A stretch of 64,000 nt of DNA from Oscillospiraceae bacterium (lineage in GTDB: Bacteria; Bacillota; Clostridia; Oscillospirales; Acutalibacteraceae), in assembly GCA_015065935.1 (NCBI GenBank), contig SVPI01000005.1:1-64000 (forward strand). The letters run 5' to 3'. The notes beneath the pieces are model-generated. The model did no database searches. It was not told where the DNA came from and saw only the letters and a list, made by a program, of their open reading frames with translations. This document shows, piece after piece, positions 18,501-25,235 of the stretch. A program made the position numbers and the translations under genes. Position 1 is the first letter of the stretch; each line of letters begins with the position of its first letter.

Positions 18501-19081
18501 AACTTGCCCACGCGGCTGAAAAAGATACCTACGCGTTTAAAACCACACCAAACTTTGTATCGAAAGGTGGCATAAGTGCGGCACAAAGGGGCACATTTAC
18601 TCACCGAGTTATGCAGTTTTTAGATTTTAAAAAGGCACAAACAAGTTTAAACGATGAGCTTGACCGCCTTGTCGAATGGCAGTTTTTCAGTGAGGATGAC
18701 ATTAATTTAGTTGACCGCGAAAAGGTCAGCAAATTCCTTTCCAGTGAACTTTGCAAAAGAATTATTGCATCAAACTTTATAAGAAAAGAAATGCGATTTT
18801 TAACCGAAAGACCCGCTTCGGAAATCTCACCTGAGCTTTCCTCAAAATTTGCCGATGAAAACATTGTTATTCAGGGTGCGGTTGACTGCCTTTTTGAGGA
18901 GAACGGCGAAATTGTCGTTGTCGATTTTAAAACCGACCGTGTGTCAAGTGAAAAATTGCTAGCCGACACTTATAGAGAACAATTAAAAATTTATGCGGGC
19001 GCCTGTGAAAAGATTTTTTCAAAGCCTGTAAAAGAAATTTTGCTTTACTCCTTCCATTTAGGTAAGGAAATTAAATTGTAA
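15560..19081 (+). CDS. addA: ATP-dependent helicase/nuclease subunit A
   Basis: Protein of 1173 residues, the UvrD-like helicase-nuclease partner of AddB. Visible motifs: Q-like NPTRAQKAAIEAKGN, Walker A SAAAGSGKTA, DEYQDTNPLQ (motif II), VGDVKQSIYGFRGANP (motif III), HHSKGLQFPVCY (motif V region) and AYVAMTRAQDKL (motif VI). The C-terminal nuclease has VVDFKTDR. The ATG at 15560 has GGAAGGAA at a good distance; a GTG at 15551 would sit on top of that RBS. It overlaps addB by 11 nt. Confidence 0.95.
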   Translation: MAFNPTRAQKAAIEAKGNVLVSAAAGSGKTAVLTERVASHIADLENPISADRILVVTFTKAAAAEMRSRIEAKLNERLQQNPDNMHLIRQMLLFPSAKICTIDSFCIELVRENFDKLGVNPDFKIVEENALNTIKNQAITEIFEEQFASKNAEFLRLLRVVGSRYDDSTLASYIRKIQEFTSKLPNPNEWLKTAAEQSNFELNGEKWRDLAFETAAQQIKLVIEKSNTALELLEQFPQFEDTFKPLFLEPKIYAQQFLRDIADKNWNALYFGVSSAAFTRMSNKKIPDDCHGIVIGKRLRKECIEIIKKLNDTFFDLWENIAENNKMLYPLIKKLVELVISYNKLINKKLDERNILTFYRTEQLAFQLLCRYENGELKVNDFAKEYINSFDEILVDEYQDTNPLQDMLFCVLSNNEERLFLVGDVKQSIYGFRGANPSNFLDKKKRYVPFDNQEAAVSKKIILGNNFRSRSEICDFINFFFSAFMTKENGEIDYGDEERLYPEAKFPEALISPVEVGIIENESESAAEAEADYIADSIIKTMNGGKCIRDEDNPSELRHARFSDFAVLLRATSKNAPLYAAQLEKRGIPVCLGADLFFKSREVQFILSLLSVVDNPTKEVNLATVLLSGFFGFTADDLALIKANDKYKNLYAGVISAADAGNEKCARCVHKLMQYRRKFTTMKISDFIDYVYEDLGLLSAVCCLENGIKRRDNLLLILEFAGVYEENEGKSVTGFLKFLEGIDENKLKSGFEADENSVKIISIHHSKGLQFPVCYFAGCSEKFNTSDFSSYLLLDEELYFSFKFFDPQSKRKLSTIQRQILISKARQKQLEEELRLAYVAMTRAQDKLVLLISGEKLKEKIKEISVVLYSKGNTVDGEIFKNAVCYTDWFLPAVLTHYSSNELKTISGADGLLDKMPNPFKINFVFSNDIFKSDIKHVECEKAKLNKEQINCAADKLLDNLKFVYPYEEILGIASKASVSQLAHAAEKDTYAFKTTPNFVSKGGISAAQRGTFTHRVMQFLDFKKAQTSLNDELDRLVEWQFFSEDDINLVDREKVSKFLSSELCKRIIASNFIRKEMRFLTERPASEISPELSSKFADENIVIQGAVDCLFEENGEIVVVDFKTDRVSSEKLLADTYREQLKIYAGACEKIFSKPVKEILLYSFHLGKEIKL

Positions 19082-19083
19082 AA

Positions 19084-19116
19084 AAAATAAATCTCCTTCG
19101 GGAGATTTATTTTTTT
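19084..19116. terminator. Bidirectional terminator, addA and spoVFB
   Basis: A perfect 13-bp stem (19084-19096 with 19101-19113) capped by a TTCG tetraloop, with A and T runs outside. It lies between the convergent addA and spoVFB genes. Confidence 0.9.
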
Positions 19117-19682
19117 AATATTGGCTGAATTTGTTCACCATTAAGAGCATATTTAATTGTTTCTTTTAAAAGAGAAAAATCGCTTATTAGCGAGTTGTGT
19201 TTATTAGTAGGGTCATCCTGAGCAAAAGGAACAAAGTAAATGTTTTTTGTATTTAACAAAAGACCGATATTTTTAGCGCTGGCGGCCAAAGCATCGTTGG
19301 TTGCTATTGCTAAAACAACAGGTTTTTTGTTTCTAAGGTGTGCTTTTACCGCCATAGTTACACTTGTATCTGTTATTCCGTTTGCTATTTTTGCCAAAGT
19401 GTTTCCTGTACAAGGGCAAACGACCAAAATATCAAAAAGCTTTTTAGGGCCTATTGGTTCTGCGGTGACAACACTGTTAATAATTTTATTTTGGCAAATT
19501 TCGGTTACATCTTTTTTTAGGTCTTCGCAGTTATAAAATCTTGTATCGCTGTTATAAACAATTTCTGACATTATCGGTGTAATATTGTGCCCGTCTGACT
19601 TTAACCCTTTAAGGGTGTTTACTGAGTTTTTAAGGGTGCAAAACGAGCCACACATAGCATAGCCTAAATTAAGTTGACTCAT
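19107..19682 (-). CDS. spoVFB: Dipicolinate synthase subunit B
   Basis: Protein of 191 residues of the flavoprotein-like SpoVFB family. Together with SpoVFA it converts 4-hydroxy-tetrahydrodipicolinate to dipicolinic acid in the mother cell; DPA with Ca2+ fills the spore core. Recognised by LGYAMCGSFCTLKN at the start, PIGPKKLFDILVVCPCTGNTLAKIANGITD in the middle (read in pieces) and NIYFVPFAQDDP near the end. The gene follows spoVFA by 25 nt in the usual order. The stop lies inside the shared terminator. Confidence 0.94.
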   Translation of the reverse strand: MSQLNLGYAMCGSFCTLKNSVNTLKGLKSDGHNITPIMSEIVYNSDTRFYNCEDLKKDVTEICQNKIINSVVTAEPIGPKKLFDILVVCPCTGNTLAKIANGITDTSVTMAVKAHLRNKKPVVLAIATNDALAASAKNIGLLLNTKNIYFVPFAQDDPTNKHNSLISDFSLLKETIKYALNGEQIQPILKK

Positions 19683-19707
19683 AGTTTCAAATCACTTTCT
19701 AGTGGGA

Positions 19708-20517
19708 TTAAGATAGGTTTTCGTTAATTATTCTTTTAATTGTTTTTCCTAAAATTTCACCCGCTGTTTTTGCGGCGATTTTTCCCGGCAGGGCAGGGGC
19801 GTAAATATATTCCTTTTCTCCTAAAATAACGGCTTGTTTATCTATTCCAAATGGTGCACTGCTAAGTTCTAAAAACAGGCAGCTGTCTTTACATTCATCA
19901 ATGTGTTCTTTGTTAATAATCGGATAGGGAACAGTGTTGATAATAATATCAAAATCTTTAAGGTGACCTAGCAAATCACCTGTATTAAGATATCTAAAGC
20001 CAAAGGCCTCGATATGAGAAAAATCAAGGCTTTTTCGTGCTGAAACGGTAATTTGCGCACCGAACGATGAAAGTCTTTGGGATAAAATTTTACCGATTTT
20101 TCCGTTTCCAATTATTAAAATTTTACTTTGCCAAAGGGTGAAATCTGTGGCTTCAATAAGTATTTTAACGGCACCTTCGGCTGTGGGAATTGCATTTAAA
20201 AAAGCAAATTCATTGTCTTCGTTTAAGTCAATTAAAAGCTTGTGATTTGGCTTAAAGTTACAGGTGATTAATAATTGGTTTTCACTAAGATTTTTTGTGA
20301 CTTTTTCAAGTGAGATTTTTTCACTTATAAGCGGTGAATTCAGGTGAACACCGTCCCGCGTTGTGGGTATTGGCAAAATAACGGCACAATAGTTAGATAG
20401 GTCAATCGCTTTTGGAGGTGTGTCAATAAATTCATCGCAAATAAAATGATGATTTCTTAAAAAATCCACGGCAATTTTTTGCCTTTTATCACCGCCGAGA
20501 AAAAGTAATTTTTTCAA
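19708..20517 (-). CDS. spoVFA: Dipicolinate synthase subunit A
   Basis: Protein of 269 residues, slightly shorter than the Bacillus protein (about 297). It is the Rossmann-fold dehydrogenase-like subunit of dipicolinate synthase: the NAD(P) motif ILIIGNGKIGKILSQRL lies around residues 131-147. FLGGDKRQ at the start and PALPGKIAAKTAGEIL near the end are family motifs. The start is TTG with AGGAAGA upstream. Many Clostridium species lack spoVF and use EtfA instead, so its presence is a useful trait of this organism. Confidence 0.93.
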   Translation of the reverse strand: MKKLLFLGGDKRQKIAVDFLRNHHFICDEFIDTPPKAIDLSNYCAVILPIPTTRDGVHLNSPLISEKISLEKVTKNLSENQLLITCNFKPNHKLLIDLNEDNEFAFLNAIPTAEGAVKILIEATDFTLWQSKILIIGNGKIGKILSQRLSSFGAQITVSARKSLDFSHIEAFGFRYLNTGDLLGHLKDFDIIINTVPYPIINKEHIDECKDSCLFLELSSAPFGIDKQAVILGEKEYIYAPALPGKIAAKTAGEILGKTIKRIINENLS

Positions 20518-20544
20518 GTTAATCTTCCTAAATTTAAAAATAAA

Positions 20545-20590
20545 ATACCGCCATAAAAGCAGTTTTCACTAACATTCTATGGCGGTGTAT
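20545..20590 (-). terminator. Intrinsic terminator of cca
   Basis: On the minus strand an 8-bp GC-rich stem (CCGCCATA with TATGGCGG) with a long loop is followed by a T-rich tail. It separates cca from the spoVF genes. Confidence 0.7.
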
Positions 20591-20591
20591 C

Positions 20592-21755
20592 TTATTTTGT
20601 CACTTGTTCTATTAGAATATTTTTGTCGTTAAACTCAGGGTGTTTGATAACAAGGGTTAAAAGGTTTTCTAGGACTAATTTAATTTGTTTATCTTTAATA
20701 CCGAGCTTTAATAAATCATCTCCGTTAATTTTTAATTGCGAAAGGCTATATGGCTCGCCTGTGCATTCGATTTCTTTTAAAGACTCTGTTATTGTATTTG
20801 TGTCATTGAATTTTGAAATTATTTGTAGATAAATTTCAAAATCGCTTTTTGTAATTGTTCTTAAAACTTGTTTAATTTCGACCTTGTTAGCGGGTATTTT
20901 GTTTTTTAACAGTGCGCAAACATTTTCACATGACCTTGCAAAAGCCTTTGATAAACGCAAATTTTGCGCGATTTCGAGGACGCTTAGGTTATTTATAAAA
21001 CAATAGTAAGCAAAGCGAGGGATAGGGTCGGCTTTTAATAGCTCTAGGTTTTCAAAAACGGTATGGTCTTTTTTAATTCCAAGAAAGGCAAGGCAATTTG
21101 TTTTAATGAGCGGAGCAATGTCGGCAGGGTTTTGCGAACACAGCGTTTTTATGAATTCGTCTCTGATTCTTTCGCGGCTTATTTTGCATAAATTATTAGA
21201 AAGTTTAAGCGCCTGCTCAAAGGTATTTTTTTCGGCACTAAATCCAAGCTGTGCACTAAAACGGAAAAGGCGAAGAATGCGAAGAGCATCTTCGCTAAAC
21301 CTTTTATAAGGCTCGCCAACAGTACGCAAGGTTTTTTTGTTTAAATCATTTAAACCGCCAAAGGGGTCTTTAAAACCTTTTTCATCACAAAAAGCCATTG
21401 CATTAACGGTAAAATCACGGCGGGATAAATCCTCCTCAATAGTTTTAACAAAGGAAACTCTTTCGGGGTGGCGATTATCGGAATATGCCGTTTCACAGCG
21501 GAATGTTGTTATTTCGGTCCTTTCATTATTGTCGAAGATAACAGTTACTGTTCCGTGTTTAATACCTGTGGGAATAGTGTGGGGGAAAAGTTTAATAATC
21601 TCTTCAGGTGTGGCGGAGGTTGTAATATCATAGTCCTGTGGAATTTTATTTAATAGCATATCTCGGACACAACCGCCGACAATATAAGCCTCAAAACCTG
21701 CGTTATTTAGGGTTAAAAGAGCGTTGTTAATTTCTTTTGGTATGGAAAAGTTCAT
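20592..21755 (-). CDS. cca: CCA tRNA nucleotidyltransferase
   Basis: Protein of 387 residues, a class II nucleotidyltransferase that adds or repairs the CCA end of tRNAs. Motif A has YIVGGCVRDMLLNK followed by PQDYDITTSATPEEI with the two catalytic aspartates. Motif B/C is RRDFTVNAMAF, and motif D is RFSEDALRILRLFRFSAQLG. No C-terminal HD domain is seen. It is divergent from murC. The tRNA-Lys gene in this window already encodes CCA, so repair may be the main role for that tRNA. Confidence 0.94.
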   Translation of the reverse strand: MNFSIPKEINNALLTLNNAGFEAYIVGGCVRDMLLNKIPQDYDITTSATPEEIIKLFPHTIPTGIKHGTVTVIFDNNERTEITTFRCETAYSDNRHPERVSFVKTIEEDLSRRDFTVNAMAFCDEKGFKDPFGGLNDLNKKTLRTVGEPYKRFSEDALRILRLFRFSAQLGFSAEKNTFEQALKLSNNLCKISRERIRDEFIKTLCSQNPADIAPLIKTNCLAFLGIKKDHTVFENLELLKADPIPRFAYYCFINNLSVLEIAQNLRLSKAFARSCENVCALLKNKIPANKVEIKQVLRTITKSDFEIYLQIISKFNDTNTITESLKEIECTGEPYSLSQLKINGDDLLKLGIKDKQIKLVLENLLTLVIKHPEFNDKNILIEQVTK

Positions 21756-21806
21756 ATTTTCACCACTTTTTTATTAAAAACTGTTTATTTTTGGAAAGAA
21801 AAGTAA

Positions 21807-21812
21807 TATAAT
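21807..21812 (+). promoter_or_regulatory. Possible -10 box of murC
   Basis: TATAAT lies 31 nt before the murC ATG. No convincing -35 box is present at the normal distance (the hexamer 17 nt upstream is TTTATT). Confidence 0.35.
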
Positions 21813-21842
21813 AAGTTTAAACCAATTTAGGAGTTTTAGTTT

Positions 21843-23219
21843 ATGAAGACATTGCGTCAAGAAGATAAAATCATTGAAAATGTTAGAAAGGTTCATATGA
21901 TTGGAATCGGCGGCTCAGGAATGTGCCCGCTTGCAGAAATTTTGCACAGCAAAGGCTATATTTTAACCGGTTCCGATAATAACGAGAGTGACCCGCTTAA
22001 AAGGGTAAAAAAACTTGGCGTTAAGGTTTCAATGGGGCACTGTGCCGAAAACGTGCACGGCTGTGAGCTTGTGGTTTATTCGGCTGCAATTAGTAAGGAT
22101 AACCCCGAACTTGTTGAAGCACAGCGACTTGGCATTCCTACTATGGAACGCTCACTGCTTCTTGGCGCCTTAACCAGGAAATATGATAACGTTATTGGCG
22201 TTAGCGGTACACACGGTAAAACCACCGTTACCTCTATGATAACACAAATTTTATATTTAAACAAGATGGACCCTTCAGCGGTTATTGGAGGAAAACTTCC
22301 TATAATCAATTCTAATGGTATTGCGGGAAACTCCGATATACTTGTTTGCGAGGCCTGTGAGTTTGTTAATACATTTTTACAAATGTCTCCGGATATAACC
22401 GTTCTTTTAAACGTTGATAATGACCACCTTGATTTCTTTAAAACAATGGAAAATCTTGTTGCATCCTTTTCAAAGTTTATCGGTATGTCAAAGCTTGCCT
22501 TTGTTAATGGGGATGATGAGCTTGTTTTAAAGGCTACCAAGGGAATTTCGGCTGAAATTGTTAAATTTGGATTTAGTGATAATAATAAGTACAGCGCTAA
22601 AAATATTGTTCCTAAAAAATATGGATTTTCCTTTACTGCAGTTAAAGAGGGTAATGAGATAATTGAAATTGACCTCGCTGTGCCGGGAAGACACAATGTT
22701 CTAAATGCTCTTGCCGCTTTTGCAGTTTGCGATTATCTCGGTGTTCCCGCGGAGGGAATTAAAGAAGCTCTCGAATGTTTCCACGGAGCAGGTCGCCGAT
22801 TTGAGTTTTTGGGCGAGATGGGCGGGTTTGTTTTAGCTGATGATTATGCCCATCATCCAACCGAAATCACTGCAACACTTTCTGCCGCAAAGGCACTAAA
22901 TTATAAGCGCGTTGTTGCTGTTTTCCAGCCATTCACATTTTCAAGAACAGCTCTTTTGCTTAACGAGTTTATTGAGGCACTTTCTATTGCCGATGAGGTT
23001 GTTTTAACTCCCATTATGGGCTCAAGAGAGGTTAACACCTTTGGTGTCAGCTCCGAACAGATTGCCGAAAAACTGCCAAATTGCATTATTCTTAACACCT
23101 TTGAGGAAATTTGCGATTATATTTGCAAAACTGCAGGGGAAGGCGATTTGGTTATCACAATGGGTGGTGGCGATATTTATAAAGCGGCTCATCTTATTGA
23201 ACAAAAACTCAAAAAATAA
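21843..23219 (+). CDS. murC: UDP-N-acetylmuramate--L-alanine ligase
   Basis: Protein of 458 residues. It adds L-alanine to UDP-MurNAc, the first amino acid of the peptidoglycan stem peptide, using ATP in the cytoplasm. Motifs: the Rossmann loop MIGIGGSGMCPLAEIL near residue 20, the ATP site GVSGTHGKTTVTSMI near residue 119, VLLNVDNDHLDFF, the GRHNVLNALAAF segment and DDYAHHPTEI, which is diagnostic of MurC. RBS AGGAG. It stands apart from other mur genes. Confidence 0.96.
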   Translation: MKTLRQEDKIIENVRKVHMIGIGGSGMCPLAEILHSKGYILTGSDNNESDPLKRVKKLGVKVSMGHCAENVHGCELVVYSAAISKDNPELVEAQRLGIPTMERSLLLGALTRKYDNVIGVSGTHGKTTVTSMITQILYLNKMDPSAVIGGKLPIINSNGIAGNSDILVCEACEFVNTFLQMSPDITVLLNVDNDHLDFFKTMENLVASFSKFIGMSKLAFVNGDDELVLKATKGISAEIVKFGFSDNNKYSAKNIVPKKYGFSFTAVKEGNEIIEIDLAVPGRHNVLNALAAFAVCDYLGVPAEGIKEALECFHGAGRRFEFLGEMGGFVLADDYAHHPTEITATLSAAKALNYKRVVAVFQPFTFSRTALLLNEFIEALSIADEVVLTPIMGSREVNTFGVSSEQIAEKLPNCIILNTFEEICDYICKTAGEGDLVITMGGGDIYKAAHLIEQKLKK

Positions 23220-23269
23220 ACTGAGCGTGCCTTGATATTTGTCATTTTCATAAAAAAGCAATTTTTTGC

Positions 23270-23298
23270 TTGACAAGTGTGAGTATAATTGATATAAT
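23270..23298 (+). promoter_or_regulatory. Consensus promoter of the tRNA-Lys gene
   Basis: TTGACA (23270-23275), 17-nt spacer, TATAAT (23293-23298): an exact sigma-A consensus, 17 nt before the mature tRNA 5' end. Confidence 0.85.
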
Positions 23299-23315
23299 AT
23301 CAAGGTCGCAAAAAT

Positions 23316-23391
23316 GATCCATTAGCTCAGTCGGCAGAGCACTTGACTTTTAATCAAGGTGTCCGGAGTTCGAATCTCCGATGGATCACCA
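23316..23391 (+). tRNA. tRNA-Lys (anticodon UUU)
   Basis: A complete 76-nt cloverleaf. The 7-bp acceptor stem is GATCCAT with ATGGATC, the D-arm starts TAGCTCAG, the anticodon stem CTTGA/TCAAG encloses CTTTTAA with anticodon TTT, and the T-arm is CCGGAGTTCGAATCTCCG. Discriminator A and a genomically encoded CCA end the gene at 23391. Confidence 0.97.
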
Positions 23392-23394
23392 AGA

Positions 23395-23423
23395 AAAAGA
23401 ACGCTGTTAAGCGTTCTTTTTTA
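23395..23423 (+). terminator. Intrinsic terminator directly behind tRNA-Lys
   Basis: A perfect 11-bp stem (23395-23405 with 23410-23420), loop GTTA, then T residues. It starts 4 nt after the tRNA CCA end. A near-identical copy occurs at 23592-23618. Confidence 0.88.
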
Positions 23424-23591
23424 TTTTTATAAAAAAAGAGATTTGAACTCCGGTGGAGTTCGTCGAAGCAGCCCTGAATGCGCGACAGCATTTAGGGACT
23501 GTGAAGTCGCGAGCAGTGAAGATTTTTCGCAACCATTCGGAATGGTCGAAAAATCAAACAGCGCAGGGTATCTCCGATGGATCACCAAAGA

Positions 23592-23618
23592 AAAAGAACG
23601 CTTTAAGCGTTCTTTTTT
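23592..23618 (+). terminator. Second copy of the tRNA-Lys terminator
   Basis: An 11-bp stem (23592-23602 with 23606-23616) followed by T residues. It differs from the first copy only in the loop. Confidence 0.8.
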
Positions 23619-23667
23619 ATATACAAAAAAATGCACAAAATGTTAAGCAAAAAACGTTTTTTTGATG

Positions 23668-23673
23668 TATAAT
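23668..23673 (+). promoter_or_regulatory. -10 box of the SDR/fucosidase operon
   Basis: TATAAT 23 nt before the start codon of the SDR gene; the -35 region (AAGCAA, 17 nt upstream) is weak. Confidence 0.4.
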
Positions 23674-23696
23674 GATTAAAAAAGGAGGAATTAACA

Positions 23697-24401
23697 ATGA
23701 AAAAAATTGTTGTTATTACAGGTGCGACAAGCGGTTATGGACTGGCTACGGCAAAGAAATTTAAAGAAAACGGAGATATAGTTATTATCGCTTCTCGTAA
23801 CAGGGAAAAGGTTGAAAAAACATGCAGAGAAAACGGATTTGACTTGGGAATAACTACCGACGTAACAAATTATAATGATTGGGAGATTTTAAAAGAAATG
23901 GTTGTTAAAAAGTATGGAAAAGTAGATGTGCTTGTTAACAACGCAGGTGGCGGAGTTAAAATTGCCGAAACGGTAAAACAAGAAAAGTCAGATATTGATA
24001 AAGCAATATCTTTAAATTTAAACAGTATAATTTACGGTTGTAAGGTTTTTGGTGAAGTTATGAAGAACCAAAGAGATGGAATGGTTATAAATATTTCTTC
24101 TGTTTGCGCGAAACACCGTTGGGCCGGATGGTCGGTTTATGCAGCTGCCAAAGCAGGAGTTCTTAATTTCACAAAGGGGTTTTATGTTGAAATGAGGCCA
24201 TTCGGAGTAAGAGCAACTTGCATAATTCCGGCCGCTGCAAGCACCGATTTTCAAAAAAATGCAGGCATCGGTGAAGAGAACCAAACATTAACCGCGGAAG
24301 ATATTGCAAACGCGGTTTTTTACGTTGCAAATATGCCAAAAGGCGCAGTTGTGGAGGAAATGACTATTTGGGGAATTTCTCAAGAAGTTCAACCATTATA
24401 A
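23697..24401 (+). CDS. SDR family NAD(P)-dependent oxidoreductase
   Basis: Protein of 234 residues, a classical short-chain dehydrogenase. The cofactor loop is TGATSGYGLATAKKF, the NNAG motif is NNAGGGV at about residue 81, and the catalytic Ser, Tyr and Lys are in NISSVCAKH and YAAAKAGVLNF. It resembles clan members such as YdfG-type enzymes, but the substrate cannot be read from sequence. It is the first gene of a four-gene run with an AraC-type regulator, an FAD oxidoreductase and a fucosidase. RBS GGAGG. Confidence 0.85.
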   Translation: MKKIVVITGATSGYGLATAKKFKENGDIVIIASRNREKVEKTCRENGFDLGITTDVTNYNDWEILKEMVVKKYGKVDVLVNNAGGGVKIAETVKQEKSDIDKAISLNLNSIIYGCKVFGEVMKNQRDGMVINISSVCAKHRWAGWSVYAAAKAGVLNFTKGFYVEMRPFGVRATCIIPAAASTDFQKNAGIGEENQTLTAEDIANAVFYVANMPKGAVVEEMTIWGISQEVQPL

Positions 24402-24416
24402 ATTAAGGTGATATTA

Positions 24417-25232
24417 ATGTATTTTTTTGAAGATGTTATCGAAGAAATTGAGAAGAATATATTGAATGATATTGATATTGATGTTTTGGCGAAAAAATCC
24501 AATATGTCGGTTTATGAGTTCAGAAGAATTTTCTCTTTTCTTGCCAAAATTCCCGTTAGCGAATATATAAGAAAAAGAAGACTGTCCTTGGCGGCTTTGG
24601 AAATGATAGAAAAGAAAAGCAGTGTTACGGAGATTGCTTTGAAATACGGTTATGATTCAGCATCATCTTTTAGTCGTGCTTTCAAGGAGTTCCACGGTGT
24701 TGTGCCAAGCGAAATTAATGAAGCAAAAACAAAATTTAAAATGATTTCAAAAATAAAAAACGAAATTATTACTTCGGGCGGTACTTTGATCGATTATAAG
24801 GTGTTCAAAAAAGAAGAATTTACCTTAAGCGGTGTTTCTTTTGAATCACAGTTAAGCGATACTGAATGTTGTGAGGATGCTTGGAACGCTTTTTACACTG
24901 ATGAAAAATCAAGTGATTTAATTAATAATAACGAAAACATTTTTGTTGTATATACTAACGATGACGACAGTGTTCGTTGCTTTTTTGGAAACAAAGATTT
25001 TTGCTGCGAAGAAAAGTTAACCGTTCCCGCATCGTTTTGGGTCAGTTTAACCGTTAACAACACTGATGATGAATATATTAATCAAATTTACAACAAAATT
25101 TTGGGCGAATGGTTAATATCATCAGGTTATAAAAGAAATCCTGCTTTACCAAACATTGAAGTTTTTCCAAGTGATATGAGTGATGAAAATTTTTCCTGGG
25201 AAATATGGATTCCTATAATTAAGGAGAGATAA
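24417..25232 (+). CDS. AraC-type HTH regulator with GyrI-like effector domain
   Basis: Protein of 271 residues with the reverse domain order of most AraC proteins. The DNA-binding domain is N-terminal (about residues 5-103; second helix-turn-helix in ALKYGYDSASSFSRAFKEFHG), and a GyrI-like small-molecule-binding domain follows, as in Rob-type regulators. The ATG at 24417 is chosen because AAGGTG precedes it by 6 nt; an in-frame GTG at 24408 lies within that RBS. It sits inside the operon it presumably controls. Ligand unknown. Confidence 0.83.
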   Translation: MYFFEDVIEEIEKNILNDIDIDVLAKKSNMSVYEFRRIFSFLAKIPVSEYIRKRRLSLAALEMIEKKSSVTEIALKYGYDSASSFSRAFKEFHGVVPSEINEAKTKFKMISKIKNEIITSGGTLIDYKVFKKEEFTLSGVSFESQLSDTECCEDAWNAFYTDEKSSDLINNNENIFVVYTNDDDSVRCFFGNKDFCCEEKLTVPASFWVSLTVNNTDDEYINQIYNKILGEWLISSGYKRNPALPNIEVFPSDMSDENFSWEIWIPIIKER

Positions 25233-25235
25233 GTT

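Larger units (their letters stand above)
23374..23619 (+). repeat. Duplicated tRNA-Lys 3' end plus terminator flanking a structured element
   Basis: The 18 nt of the tRNA 3' end (23374-23391) recur exactly at 23570-23587, in each case followed by the same terminator sequence, giving a direct repeat of about 48 bp with a 196-bp period. Between them, 23438-23453 is an inverted copy (15 of 16) of the tRNA T-arm, and 23455-23462 repeats GGAGTTCG directly. Three hairpins follow: about 23445-23461, a second with CCCTGAATGC (23472-23481) against GCATTTAGGG (23488-23497), and a third with GATTTTTCG (23521-23529) against CGAAAAATC (23547-23555) around an inner stem. No acceptor 5' half is present, so this is not a second tRNA. 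Confidence 0.7.

Noticed and set aside
22076-22696. A 206-codon minus-strand frame within murC
   Set aside because: It is a shadow of murC; no RBS, no recognisable motif.
23455-23587. A second tRNA gene in the element behind tRNA-Lys
   Set aside because: Only the T-arm and acceptor 3' strand are present; there is no acceptor 5' strand, D-arm or anticodon arm.
23359-23646. Short frames crossing tRNA-Lys and the element behind it
   Set aside because: They run through the tRNA, two terminators and several hairpins, and lack an RBS.
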